Assembly (NCBI GenBank): GCA_003818495.1
Contig: RPRK01000028.1
Coordinates: 1-35,494 of the forward strand
Reading direction: 5' to 3'
Length of the DNA: 35,494 nt
Origin: Burkholderiales bacterium
GTDB lineage: Bacteria; Pseudomonadota; Gammaproteobacteria; Burkholderiales; Burkholderiaceae_E
Shown: one piece after another, positions 1-7,784 of the stretch
How the letters are laid out: every line of letters begins with the position of its first letter
Numbering within the stretch: position 1 is the stretch's first letter
Translations under genes and position numbers: made by a program
The notes under the pieces: generated by a model
What the model was told of the DNA's origin: nothing
Databases searched by the model: none
The model's input: the letters and a program-made list of their open reading frames with translations, nothing else

Positions 1-114
1 CCGCCGCCCCCGCCGCCGGCAGAGGTGCCGCTCCCCGGCACGGCAGCCCTGCTGCTCATCGGCCTCGGTGCCCTCGGACTGGCCGGACGTCGACGCAAGT
101 CGCGCGACGCCTGA
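1..114 (+). CDS. C-terminal end of a PEP-CTERM sorting-signal protein (partial)
   Basis: Frame 1 is open from the first base of the window to a TGA at 112-114, so only the last 37 residues of the gene are present. They begin with six prolines, then show a V-P-L-P-G-T motif, a hydrophobic stretch of about 17 residues rich in Leu/Gly/Ala, and a basic end (RRRK). That tripartite tail is the PEP-CTERM sorting signal, in the VPLPGT form common in Burkholderiales. In the family the tail is cut by an exosortase (EpsH/XrtA type) during export to the outer surface, and such proteins are often linked to exopolysaccharide. The function of the missing body cannot be judged. A strong hairpin follows 26 bp after the stop. 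Confidence 0.8.
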   Translation, partial: PPPPPPAEVPLPGTAALLLIGLGALGLAGRRRKSRDA

Positions 115-139
115 TCCGGTAGCAGGTACTCGCTCTCGT

Positions 140-166
140 CAGAATCCGCCCTCCGGGCGGATTCTG
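140..166 (+). terminator. Strong hairpin between convergent genes
   Basis: A perfect 12-bp stem (CAGAATCCGCCC with GGGCGGATTCTG) closes a 3-base loop and is followed by CATTT. It lies between the end of the PEP-CTERM gene and the end of the convergent NAD(P)-binding gene, so it may serve both. The T tract is short on the plus strand and absent on the minus strand. Confidence 0.75.
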
Positions 167-193
167 CATTTCAGGGCTACAGCGCCGGCCCGC

Positions 194-928
194 TCACTCC
201 GTGAGCGCGCCGCGGGCGCGATGGCGCTCGTCGATCTGCGCAGCCCCCAGGATCCGGATGCCCGTCTCGTCCCCACGCAAGGCGTCCACCGCGACCCGCG
301 CGATCTGGACCGAGGTCAGGGTCGGCACCGAGCGCGGCATCATCAGCATCTGCAGGCTCAGGTAGACCCCGGCCACACGCTGCAGCCAGTTGCCGCCGGT
401 CGAGGCGGCCATCGCCACGGGACGCAGCACGGTGACGGCCTCGAACGACAGCCGGGCCATCTCGAGCTCGGCCTCGCCGGTCAGCCCGAGATGCAGCCCC
501 GACATCTGCTGCCAGGCCGGCAGCGGATGCACCAGCACCAGCCGACGCGCACCCGCGGCCGCCGCGGCCGCGGCGATCCGCGGCATGCCCGCCGGCTCGA
601 CCAGCGCGAAGGGCGCGTCCCGGCCATGGAACGAGCGCGCGCCCGGCGCGAGCGGATCGAGCGTCTGCGCGATGACGACGTCGGCGAGCGACGGCAGCCC
701 GGTCACCGGGGCGAGCGCCAGGCCGCGCAGCCCGAGGTTCATGCTGGCCTCGCCCTCGGAGAGCGCCACCACCTCGTCGTAGCCGCCCCGGGCGAGCGCC
801 TCGTTGAGGATCGCCTCGCCGAGCCGGCCGACGGCGCCGGCCACCAGCAGTCTACGCACGGTGCCGCGCGCGCGGGATGCGGCCGGCGCGCCGGCCGAGC
901 GCAGCGCGAAGGTGGGGTCCAGGGACAT
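194..928 (-). CDS. NAD(P)-binding Rossmann-fold protein (NmrA/epimerase-like)
   Basis: This 244-residue protein has a beta strand followed by a glycine-rich GAVGRLG loop at about residues 29-35, the GxxGxxG dinucleotide-binding pattern of atypical short-chain dehydrogenases. Later segments fit the NmrA/sugar-epimerase fold: a strand and helix ending in RRLVLVHPLP, and a region with LRPVAMA. I see no clear catalytic YxxxK, so it may be a redox-sensing or binding protein rather than an enzyme. The chosen ATG is the nearest upstream of the Rossmann strand; the first 22 residues are a nonconserved-looking extension. It sits 40 bp after the LysE-type exporter on the same strand and is probably the last gene of that operon. 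Confidence 0.65.
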   Translation of the reverse strand: MSLDPTFALRSAGAPAASRARGTVRRLLVAGAVGRLGEAILNEALARGGYDEVVALSEGEASMNLGLRGLALAPVTGLPSLADVVIAQTLDPLAPGARSFHGRDAPFALVEPAGMPRIAAAAAAAGARRLVLVHPLPAWQQMSGLHLGLTGEAELEMARLSFEAVTVLRPVAMAASTGGNWLQRVAGVYLSLQMLMMPRSVPTLTSVQIARVAVDALRGDETGIRILGAAQIDERHRARGALTE

Positions 929-968
929 CGGCCGCAGCTTACGCGAGCGGCCGGCACGCCCCGGCGAA

Positions 969-1595
969 TCAGCCCGGACGCTTGGCCAGCAGCGCCCAGA
1001 CGCCGGCCGCCGACAGCAGCGTGCCGCCGGCGATGTTGAAGCGGCGCTGCGCGCGCGGCGAGGCGAGCAGGCGCCGTGCCGAGGCCGCGAAGGTCGCGTA
1101 GAGCGTCGCGTTGAGCGCGGCCATCGCGACGAAGGTCGTCGAGAGCACCCAGAGCTGGCGTCCGACGTCGCCGGCCGGGTCCAGGAACTGCGGCAGGAAG
1201 GCGACGAAGAACACGATGCCCTTCGGATTGAGCGCGGTGACCAGCCAGGTGTTGGCGAACAGCCGCCAGCGCGACTCGGGCGCGGCCGGAGCGGGCGCCT
1301 GCAGCGGCGAGCCGCCGGCACGCAGCAGCTTCACCCCCAGCCACAGCAGGTACAGCCCGCCGGCCCATTTCACCACGGTGAACCACACCGCCGACGTCGC
1401 CAGCAGCGCGCCGAGTCCGAGCAGCGACAGCACCAGCGCGGTGGAGTCGCCCAGCGCGACCCCGGCCACGAGCGGCAGGTTCGCGCGACGTCCGTGGGTG
1501 ACCGAATAGCTGATCACGGTCAGGATCGTCGGCCCGGGCAGCAGGAGGAGCACCGCGGAGGCGGCGACGAAGGCGAGCCAGGTGTCGAGGGCCAT
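969..1595 (-). CDS. LysE/RhtB-family amino-acid exporter
   Basis: The 208-residue product is an inner-membrane protein with about six hydrophobic segments, the usual size and topology of LysE/RhtB exporters. The N-terminal LLLLPGPTILTVISYS and the following GRRANLPLVAGVALGD match the family signature (PGP, then a basic loop and a Gly-rich helix). NPKGIVFFVAFLPQF in the middle is also characteristic. Members export amino acids or derivatives such as lysine, homoserine or threonine; the substrate cannot be read from sequence. It lies 71 bp downstream of the DUF2917 gene on the same strand, and a MocR-type aminotransferase-like regulator is divergent from that group. Control by that regulator is an inference. 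Confidence 0.88.
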   Translation of the reverse strand: MALDTWLAFVAASAVLLLLPGPTILTVISYSVTHGRRANLPLVAGVALGDSTALVLSLLGLGALLATSAVWFTVVKWAGGLYLLWLGVKLLRAGGSPLQAPAPAAPESRWRLFANTWLVTALNPKGIVFFVAFLPQFLDPAGDVGRQLWVLSTTFVAMAALNATLYATFAASARRLLASPRAQRRFNIAGGTLLSAAGVWALLAKRPG

Positions 1596-1666
1596 GACGG
1601 GATTCCGAAGGGGCGCCGGCGCGGAACCGCGGAGCCCGGACAGTCTGCCATGCCCGCCACCCCGAC

Positions 1667-2248
1667 TCACCAGCCGGACGGCATCCGGCGTCGCCAGCCG
1701 AGGGCGGCGTCGGCCGCGGCCCGCTCGGCGGCGAGCGAGCGACGCAGCGCCGCGGGCACGCCGATGTCCGCCAGCAGGCGATCGTCGAGCGCGCGCAGCG
1801 CGCGGCGCTGGTGCCATGCGCGCAGCGCGGTCCGCAGCGTGGCCAGCCGTCGGCGCAGCGGCCCCGGGCGCGATGCGGCCGGCGCGTCGGCCGCGCGGCA
1901 CAGATGCACGAGCGCCGGCTCGATGCCGTCGGACTCGAGCACGAGCACGCCCGCGTCGACGATGTCCAGCCAGTCGCCGGCGCCGACGAAGCGATCCTCG
2001 GATCGACCGCTCTGCGTGACCCAGACCCGACCGGCGCCGACGGCGAGACGGGCGCCGCGCGGCTGCGACAGCCGCATCGCACGGCCCACGGGCACGACCA
2101 GCGCGAGCGTGACCGGCGCCGCCGTGGCGGACACGGAGGACGCGGAGGACGCGGAGGACGCGGAGGACGCGGAGGACGCGAGCGGCGCTGCGCGGCCGGC
2201 GACGGCCGCTGCCGCGGCGGCTCCGACGAGGGCGAGACGAGGTTCCAT
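1667..2248 (-). CDS. DUF2917 protein with DUF1127-like C-terminus
   Basis: The 193-residue protein combines two small domains. Residues about 45-115 resemble DUF2917: a short beta-rich unit with RGARLAVGAGRVWVTQSG and a GDWLDI turn. Residues about 145-175 (RRALRALDDRLLADIGV) match the DUF1127/YjiS pattern of short Arg-rich helices. The N-terminal part is low in complexity, with an Ala/Ser run at residues 24-40 encoded by a 9-bp tandem repeat. I chose the ATG at 2248 because it is the last ATG before that run; a later non-ATG start is possible. DUF2917 genes are often found next to PLP-dependent or LysR-type regulators, as here, but no function is known. Confidence 0.7.
   Translation of the reverse strand: MEPRLALVGAAAAAAVAGRAAPLASSASSASSASSASSVSATAAPVTLALVVPVGRAMRLSQPRGARLAVGAGRVWVTQSGRSEDRFVGAGDWLDIVDAGVLVLESDGIEPALVHLCRAADAPAASRPGPLRRRLATLRTALRAWHQRRALRALDDRLLADIGVPAALRRSLAAERAAADAALGWRRRMPSGW
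2135..2179. repeat. Five tandem copies of a 9-bp unit inside a gene
   Basis: The unit GGAGGACGC is repeated five times without interruption. On the minus strand it codes the Ser/Ala-rich run near the N-terminus of the DUF2917-DUF1127 protein. As the unit is a multiple of three, copy-number change would alter linker length but keep the frame. Confidence 0.9.
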
Positions 2249-2332
2249 GCCCCGATGCTGGACCGCCCGCCGGCTCGCGCACAGCCACAGCGCCGCACGA
2301 CCCGGACCCGCACACCCGCGCGAAGCGGACCG

Positions 2333-2390
2333 CTGTACCGGTTCGATGCACGCCACGCTGTATCGGCCCCGAGCCGATCGGCCGGTACAG
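2333..2390. promoter_or_regulatory. Putative MocR operator: two direct and one inverted half-site
   Basis: CTGTACCGG at 2333-2341, CTGTATCGG at 2358-2366 and the inverted CCGGTACAG at 2382-2390 are spaced 25 and 24 bp apart from start to start. They lie between the divergent DUF2917 gene and the MocR-type gene, the last ending 9 bp before its ATG. MocR regulators such as GabR and PdxR are known to bind spaced direct repeats, sometimes with an extra inverted copy. The assignment rests on the motif and its position. Confidence 0.6.
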
Positions 2391-2399
2391 AATGCAGCG

Positions 2400-3860
2400 A
2401 TGGATCCGCACGACACCCTGTACCTGCGCATCGCCGACACGATCGCCGCATCGGTGCGCACGGGCACGCTCGCACGCGGCGACCGGCTGCCGTCGGTGCG
2501 CGACACCGCGCGCCGCGAGGGCGTGTCGGTCGCGACCGCCGTGCAGGCGTACCGCACGCTCGAGGACGCGCGACTGATCGAGGCACGCCCCCGCTCCGGC
2601 TACTACGTCGCCGCCCGCCCGCCGCGCGCGCCCGAACCCGAGCCGTCGAGCCCGCCCGCCGATGCGGTCGAGGTCGATCTGGGCCGGATCGGCGCGGAGA
2701 TCGTGCGGCTCGCCCACGATCCCGACCACGTGTCCTTCGGCGCGGCCTGCCCCGGCGAGCAGCTCTTCGACCAGGACCGCATCCGCCGGACGCTGAGCCG
2801 CACCGTCCAGCGCCATCGCGGCCTGCTCGCCCACTACTCGGTCGGACCCGGACGCATCGAGCTGCGCCGCGCGATCGCCCGCCACGCGCTCGGCATGGGC
2901 TGCGCGCTCGATCCGCGCCAGGTCACGGTGACCAACGGCTGCATCGAGTCGATCACGCTCGCGCTGCGCGCGGCCACGCGACCCGGCGACGTCGTGGCCC
3001 TGGAATCGCCGACGTACTTCGGCTTCCTGCAGATCCTCGAGAGCCTGCATCTGCGCGCGCTCGAGATCCCGACCCATCCGCGCACCGGCCTCTCGGTCGA
3101 CGCGCTGCGCCTGGCGATCGAGACGCAGCCGGTGCGCGCGGTGCTCGCGGTGCCGACGCTGTCGAATCCGCTCGGCGCCTGCATGCCGGCCGGCGAGCGG
3201 CGGCGGCTCGCGCAGCTCGTGGCCGAGCACGACATCCCGCTGATCGAGGACGTGATCTACAACGACCTCGCCGAGCACGACGACAAGCGGCGCGCGGTGC
3301 GCGCCTTCGACACGACCGGCCACGTGATGGTCTGCGGCTCGTTCACCAAGACCGTGGCGCCCGGCATCCGACTCGGCTGGATCGACGGGGGCCGCTGGAG
3401 CGATCGGGTGCAGCAGCTCAAGTCCACGACCAGCGGCGGTCAGACGGCGGTGCTCGAGCTGGCGCTCGCCGACCTGCTGATGCAGCCCGGCCACGAATCC
3501 GCGTACCGGCACCTGCGCAGCACCATCGCCGCGCGCGTCGACGAGGCCCGCGGCCTGGTCGCGGGCCACTTCCCGCGCGGCACCCGGGTGACCGATCCGC
3601 CCGGCGGCTTCATCCTCTGGGCCGAGCTGCCCGCCGCGATCGATTCGCTGCGACTGTTCGAGGCCTGCCTCGCCGAGCGCATCTGCGTGGCGCCCGGCGT
3701 GCTGTTCGGCGCGAGCGGGCGCTACCGGCACTGCGTGCGGCTGGGCGTCGGCGGCGCCTGGGACGAGACGCATCGCGACGCACTGCGCCGCGTCGGCCGG
3801 ATCGCCGCGTCGATGCTGCCGGCCGCGGCACCGCGCAGCGAAGCGATGGCCCTGACCTGA
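2400..3860 (+). CDS. MocR-type regulator: GntR winged helix plus PLP aminotransferase domain
   Basis: The 486-residue protein has the length and order of MocR regulators. Residues about 4-72 form a GntR winged helix, with LPSVRDTARREGVSVATAVQAY as recognition region and SGYYV as the wing. Residues about 110-480 are a fold-type I aminotransferase domain: N256 in LSNPLG, D284 in EDVIYND, and the PLP-binding lysine K317 in SFTKTVAPG. Such proteins sense PLP with an amino acid or amine and regulate a neighbouring gene, often divergent. The divergent DUF2917-LysE group and the half-sites in the gap are the obvious targets. The PLP residues appear intact. A hexanucleotide repeat follows the stop codon. 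Confidence 0.9.
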   Translation: MDPHDTLYLRIADTIAASVRTGTLARGDRLPSVRDTARREGVSVATAVQAYRTLEDARLIEARPRSGYYVAARPPRAPEPEPSSPPADAVEVDLGRIGAEIVRLAHDPDHVSFGAACPGEQLFDQDRIRRTLSRTVQRHRGLLAHYSVGPGRIELRRAIARHALGMGCALDPRQVTVTNGCIESITLALRAATRPGDVVALESPTYFGFLQILESLHLRALEIPTHPRTGLSVDALRLAIETQPVRAVLAVPTLSNPLGACMPAGERRRLAQLVAEHDIPLIEDVIYNDLAEHDDKRRAVRAFDTTGHVMVCGSFTKTVAPGIRLGWIDGGRWSDRVQQLKSTTSGGQTAVLELALADLLMQPGHESAYRHLRSTIAARVDEARGLVAGHFPRGTRVTDPPGGFILWAELPAAIDSLRLFEACLAERICVAPGVLFGASGRYRHCVRLGVGGAWDETHRDALRRVGRIAASMLPAAAPRSEAMALT

Positions 3861-3863
3861 CCT

Positions 3864-3893
3864 GATCCCGACCCCGACCCCGACCCCGATCCG
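3864..3893. repeat. Hexanucleotide repeat before the PhzF-like gene
   Basis: Five near-identical 6-bp units (GATCCC, three GACCCC, GATCCG) fill most of the gap between the MocR-type gene and the PhzF-like gene, ending in the GGAG that probably serves as ribosome binding site for the latter. Confidence 0.8.
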
Positions 3894-3903
3894 GAGAACT
3901 CCG

Positions 3904-4743
3904 ATGCCCGTGCGGCGCTTCATCCAGTGCGACGTGTTCAGCCCCGTCCCCACGCAGGGCAACGGCCTCGCCGTCGTCGTCGACGCCGACGGCCTGTCCG
4001 ACGACGCGATGCAGCGCTTCGCCGCCTGGACGAACCTCGCGGAGACGACCTTCCTGCTGCCGCCGACCGACCCGCTCGCCGACTACCGCGTGCGCATCTT
4101 CACGCCGATGCGCGAGATGCCGTTCGCCGGCCATCCCACGCTCGGCAGCTGCGCGAGCTGGCTGCATGCCGGCGGCGTGCCGCGCGAGCCCGGTCTGGTG
4201 CGCCAGCAGTGCGGCGTGGGGATCGTGCCCGTGCGGATCGAGTCGGGCGGACGCTTCGCGTTCGACGCGCCGCCCACCGCGGTGCGTCCGATGGACCCCG
4301 CGACGCGGGCCGCGATCGTCGAGGCGCTGGCGCTCGAACCCGGATCGATCGTGCGCTGCGCCGAGCTGCAGAACGGTCCGGTGTGGCAGGCCTTCGAGCT
4401 GACGTCCGCACAGGCGGTGCTGGCCGCCGATGCGTCACGCGTGCGCTGGCCGACGTTCCGCTCGATCGGGCTGATCGGCCCGCGTCCGGCGGGCGACGCC
4501 TGCGACTGGGAGGTCCGGATGCTCGCGCCCTCGAGCGGCATGAGCGAGGACCCGATCACCGGCTCGCTGAACGCCGCGATCGCGCGCTGGCGGCGCGCCG
4601 AGGGACGGCTCGGGGCGGCGACGACCGTCGCGCAGGGCACGGCGATCGGCCGCAGCGGCCGCGTGAGCGTCTCGCCCGACGGTGATGCGGTCTGGATCGG
4701 CGGCCAGGTGCACGTGCTCGTCGCAGGCACGCTGACGCTGTAG
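3904..4743 (+). CDS. PhzF-family isomerase-like protein
   Basis: The 279-residue product has the normal length of the PhzF/diaminopimelate-epimerase-like superfamily. It opens with the family strand and QGNGLAVV, followed by E47 in TNLAETTFLL, the position of the catalytic glutamate in PhzF. FTPMREMPFAGHPTLG at about residues 66-81 and GMSEDPITGSLNAA near the C-terminus are the two other hallmark motifs. In phenazine producers PhzF isomerises dihydrohydroxyanthranilate, but no other phenazine gene is present here and most members have unknown substrates. The ATG is preceded by GGAG at 3893-3896. It follows the MocR-type gene by 43 bp and could be read with it. Confidence 0.88.
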   Translation: MPVRRFIQCDVFSPVPTQGNGLAVVVDADGLSDDAMQRFAAWTNLAETTFLLPPTDPLADYRVRIFTPMREMPFAGHPTLGSCASWLHAGGVPREPGLVRQQCGVGIVPVRIESGGRFAFDAPPTAVRPMDPATRAAIVEALALEPGSIVRCAELQNGPVWQAFELTSAQAVLAADASRVRWPTFRSIGLIGPRPAGDACDWEVRMLAPSSGMSEDPITGSLNAAIARWRRAEGRLGAATTVAQGTAIGRSGRVSVSPDGDAVWIGGQVHVLVAGTLTL

Positions 4744-4817
4744 CGGCCCGGACGATGCGCGCGGCGCGGGCTCCGCGGCCCGGGTCGACGCGCACTCGGC
4801 CGCGCGGGCCGAGGCGC

Positions 4818-5978
4818 TCAGCCGTCGGCGCGCCGGCGGCGCTTGGCGTCGTACATCGCCGCGTCCGCCTCGTGCAGGGCGCGCTCCGTGCCGCGGGAGC
4901 CGCCCGCGAGCATCGACACGCCGTGGCTCGCCTCGGGCACGACCGTCGTCCCGCCGGGCAGCACGACCGGCACCCGGGTCGACGCGAGGATCCGCTCGGC
5001 CGCGGCCTGGGCGGCCTCGAGCGAGCCGACCGCGCCCATCACGATCACGAACTCGTCGCCCCCCAGCCGAACGACATGGTCCAGCCCGCGCACCGTGCGC
5101 TGCAGGGCCTCCGCGAACGACCGCAGCACGAGGTCGCCCGCGGCATGACCGTGGGTGTCGTTCAGCGTCTTGAAGCCGTCGAGGTCGATGAAGGCGAGCG
5201 CGACGCCCGAGCGGTCCGACAGGTTCGCCAGGTAGTCGCCCAGCCACTGACGGTTGCGGAGCCCGGTGAGCGCGTCGCGATGGCTGCGGTCGCGCAGCGT
5301 GCCGACCAGCGCGTCGATCCGACGGCCCTGCGCGATCCTCAGCCGCAGGTCGACGTGCAGCGCGCGCATCGCGAGCCCGCCGACGCCGAGCGCGAGGCCC
5401 GCGGTCCACACCACCATGCCCAGGTGGTCCGGGTACTCGAGGACGACCGAGAAGGCCACCAGCCCGACCATCGTCGCGTTGAACGACGCCCAGGCGAGCG
5501 GCAGCGGATGCAGGCCGAAGGGCGAGAGGCCGCAGACCAGCGCGATCAGCACGAGCGCGAAGCCGCGGACCTCGGGTTCGGGCACGGCCATCGCCAGCGC
5601 GCCCAGCCCGCCCATCATCGCGCCGGTGAGCGCGGTGCCGACCGCGACGCCGCGGGCCATGCGGCGCGCACCTTCGGGCGATCGGCCCGCGGCGCTGACG
5701 GGCCGCAGCAGCCCGAAGCGCACGCCGAGGATCGCGACGATCGACACCCACCAGGCACCGAGCGCGACCGCGGTCGCCGGATCCCAGGCGCAGGCGGTGA
5801 CCGCGCCGGCGGCCAGCATCATCACCGGCATCGCCACGCGCGCGCCGTGCTCGAGATGTCGCAGGCGCTCGACCGTGTCGTCGTCGCGGCCGTCGAGGTC
5901 GATGCCGAGCCCGAGCGTCGCCCGGACCCGGCGCATGAGGGGGACGGCTTCGTCTAGGGTGCTGGACAGATCACGCAT
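4818..5978 (-). CDS. Membrane-bound GGDEF diguanylate cyclase
   Basis: The 386-residue protein has an N-terminal membrane region with about six hydrophobic segments between residues 48 and 205, then a GGDEF domain (about 225-383). The domain starts with RSHRDALTGLRNR, carries FIDLDGFKTLND with metal-binding D265, and has an intact GGDEF at 306-310, so it should make cyclic di-GMP from two GTP. An RxxD inhibitory site (R297 to D300) lies five residues before the signature, which in the family allows product inhibition. No known sensory domain is recognisable in the membrane part. The gene is convergent with the PhzF-like gene and appears to be transcribed alone. Confidence 0.92.
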   Translation of the reverse strand: MRDLSSTLDEAVPLMRRVRATLGLGIDLDGRDDDTVERLRHLEHGARVAMPVMMLAAGAVTACAWDPATAVALGAWWVSIVAILGVRFGLLRPVSAAGRSPEGARRMARGVAVGTALTGAMMGGLGALAMAVPEPEVRGFALVLIALVCGLSPFGLHPLPLAWASFNATMVGLVAFSVVLEYPDHLGMVVWTAGLALGVGGLAMRALHVDLRLRIAQGRRIDALVGTLRDRSHRDALTGLRNRQWLGDYLANLSDRSGVALAFIDLDGFKTLNDTHGHAAGDLVLRSFAEALQRTVRGLDHVVRLGGDEFVIVMGAVGSLEAAQAAAERILASTRVPVVLPGGTTVVPEASHGVSMLAGGSRGTERALHEADAAMYDAKRRRRADG

Positions 5979-6115
5979 GGGTCGGCTTCATGCCGGGCGC
6001 TGCGCGGGCGAGGTCGCACGCGGCGGGCCGGCGGTCCGACACAGTCTCGGACGGCGCCGGACGCGGCGCGCGGAACTGCCGCACACCTCACCCGCCGCTC
6101 GTCGGCGTCGTGCCC

Positions 6116-6141
6116 GCCGCCCGTCGGCGACGGCGGGCGGC
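6116..6141 (-). terminator. GC-rich hairpin after the ABM gene
   Basis: GCCGCCCG at 6116-6123 pairs perfectly with CGGGCGGC at 6134-6141 around a 10-base loop that is itself partly self-complementary. It starts 3 bp after the ABM stop codon in the direction of transcription. There is no T tract, so termination is only possible. Confidence 0.35.
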
Positions 6142-6144
6142 GCC

Positions 6145-6489
6145 TCAGATCAGCACCGCGCAGGAGTCCGGCGGCGCCTGGTCCCGGTCGGTCATGCCGT
6201 AGTCGCGCAGCACCGCCGCGACGCGGATCCGGTAGTCGGCGAAGACGTCGCTGCGGCCCTCCTGCTGCCCCGTCCGGTGTCCGGCGTGCGTGCGCCAGGC
6301 GCGGACCGCCTCCTCGTCCCGCCACAGCGACAGCGACAGGAACTTGCCCTCCGTGGTCAGGCTCTGGAAGCGCTCGACCGACACGAAGCCGTCGATGCCC
6401 TGGAGCATCGGCTTCATCTCGGCGGCGAGGTCGAAGTAGCGCTGCGCGCGTCCCGGCTTCGGGTGGACTTCGAAGATGACGGCGATCAT
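6145..6489 (-). CDS. Antibiotic biosynthesis monooxygenase (ABM) domain protein
   Basis: The 114-residue single-domain protein starts MIAVIFEVHPKPG and continues with a helix, GFVSVERFQS, KFLSLSLWRDEEAVRAWR and a His-containing turn. This is the ferredoxin-like beta-alpha-beta pattern of ABM/dimeric alpha-beta-barrel proteins. Relatives act as cofactor-free monooxygenases on quinol-like substrates or as haem-degrading enzymes; the substrate here is unknown. The start is the ATG at 6489. The gene is divergent from a quinone-oxidoreductase-like gene 59 bp away, with a perfect inverted repeat between them, so shared control and related redox roles are plausible. Confidence 0.82.
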   Translation of the reverse strand: MIAVIFEVHPKPGRAQRYFDLAAEMKPMLQGIDGFVSVERFQSLTTEGKFLSLSLWRDEEAVRAWRTHAGHRTGQQEGRSDVFADYRIRVAAVLRDYGMTDRDQAPPDSCAVLI

Positions 6490-6520
6490 GGGGGGGTCTC
6501 CAGCGTCCCGGGGGTGGGGG

Positions 6521-6546
6521 TGTAGGCTGACGGCACGCAGCCTACA
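6521..6546. promoter_or_regulatory. Perfect 9-bp inverted repeat in a divergent promoter region
   Basis: TGTAGGCTG at 6521-6529 and CAGCCTACA at 6538-6546 are exact reverse complements separated by 8 bp. The repeat occupies much of the 59-bp gap between the ABM gene and the oxidoreductase gene, as expected for the operator of a dimeric regulator. No regulator gene lies next to it. The repeat ends 3 bp before the first ATG of the oxidoreductase gene. Confidence 0.6.
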
Positions 6547-6548
6547 AG

Positions 6549-7688
6549 ATGCCCGCCCTCGCGATGCGCACACCCCTGCCCCCCGGCCGCCAGGTCCTGG
6601 TCACCGAGTTCGCCGACAGCCCGTCCGAGGCGATCGAGCGGTCCACCACGCTGGTGGCCCAGCCCCCGCCCGATCCGTCCTCGCTCGGCCCGGACGAGGT
6701 CGTCGTCGGGATCCGCGCCGCCTCGGTCGGCTGGGTCGACCTGCTGATGACCAGCGGCCAGTACCAGCACATGGCCGAACCGCCCTACTGCCCCGGCATC
6801 GAGTACGCCGGCGTGGTCGAGCGGGTCGGCGCGGGCGTCGACCCCGCGCGGTGCCGCGAGGGCGACCGGGTCATCGTCGACTTCATGCAGGTCGGCCCGC
6901 GCACCGGCGGCGCGTACCGCCGCGCCGGCGGGTTCGCGTCGTACGCGGTCGTGCCGGCGCAGGCCGTCGTCCCGATCCCGGCGCGCCTCGACTTCGACCA
7001 GGCCGCGTGCCTCCTCGGCGCCTACGAGACCGCGCACCACTGCCTCGTCACCCGAGCGCAGCTGCGCGCCGGCGAGACCGTGCTGGTGACCGGCGCCTCG
7101 GGCGCCACCGGGCTGGCCGCCGTGCAGGTCGCCCGGCGGCTCGGCGCCACCGTCATCGGCACCGGCCGCTCCGATGCCAAGCTCGCCGTGGTGCGCGCGC
7201 TCGGCGCCGACCACGTCGTCAACAGCCGCGGCGGCGACGGCGAGCCCGAGGTGCGGCGCTTCCGCGACGAGGTCAAGGCGCTGACCGGCGGGCGCGGCGT
7301 CGACGTGGTCTACGACACGGTCGGCGGCGACGTCTCGCTCGAGTGCCTGCGCTGCGTCGACTTCGGCGCGCGCTTCGTGATCGTCGGCTGGACCTCCACG
7401 CCCGACGTCGCGCGCGGGCGCGGTCAGCGCGGCGCACCGCGCGCCAACCAGCTGCCGACCAACCTGATCCAGATGAAGGGCCTGAGCGTGCTCGGCGCGC
7501 CCGCCGTGATCTCGGTCGGGCGCGACCCGACGCTGCGGCCGCCGCGGCTCGCGCAGGTGCTGGCCTGGGCCGCGAGCGGCGAGATCGCGCCGCAGGTCTC
7601 GCACGCGTTCCCGCTGGAACGCTTCCGCGAGGCGATGCGGGCGCGCTGGGAGGGGGAGGTGATCGGCGGGTGCGTGCTGCGGCCCTGA
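6549..7688 (+). CDS. Zinc-independent MDR-family NADPH:quinone oxidoreductase-like protein
   Basis: The 379-residue protein belongs to the medium-chain dehydrogenase/reductase superfamily. It has an N-terminal GroES-like domain (YCPGIEYAGVVERVG, then EGDRVI) and a Rossmann domain whose nucleotide loop is GASGATG at 182-188, followed by AVQVARRLGATVIGT. The structural-zinc cysteine cluster of alcohol dehydrogenases is absent, which fits the quinone oxidoreductase branch. PFALERF-like and GEVIGG motifs near the C-terminus are typical. The ATG at 6549 is very close to the inverted repeat; the next ATG at 6564 is an alternative start and would leave a more normal leader. Confidence 0.85.
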   Translation: MPALAMRTPLPPGRQVLVTEFADSPSEAIERSTTLVAQPPPDPSSLGPDEVVVGIRAASVGWVDLLMTSGQYQHMAEPPYCPGIEYAGVVERVGAGVDPARCREGDRVIVDFMQVGPRTGGAYRRAGGFASYAVVPAQAVVPIPARLDFDQAACLLGAYETAHHCLVTRAQLRAGETVLVTGASGATGLAAVQVARRLGATVIGTGRSDAKLAVVRALGADHVVNSRGGDGEPEVRRFRDEVKALTGGRGVDVVYDTVGGDVSLECLRCVDFGARFVIVGWTSTPDVARGRGQRGAPRANQLPTNLIQMKGLSVLGAPAVISVGRDPTLRPPRLAQVLAWAASGEIAPQVSHAFPLERFREAMRARWEGEVIGGCVLRP

Positions 7689-7784
7689 GCCGCACGCGGC
7701 GCCTGGGCCGCCCGCAGCGCCTGCAGCGCCTACTCGTCCGTGAGCGGCGCCGGTTCGTCCGTTCGCCGCGCGGGCGGCGTCCGC

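Noticed and set aside
969-3962. Very long minus-strand open frame running opposite the MocR-type gene and into the LysE gene
   Set aside because: High GC makes antisense frames stay open by chance; the protein is Arg/Gly/Ala-rich with no domain except the true LysE gene at its end.
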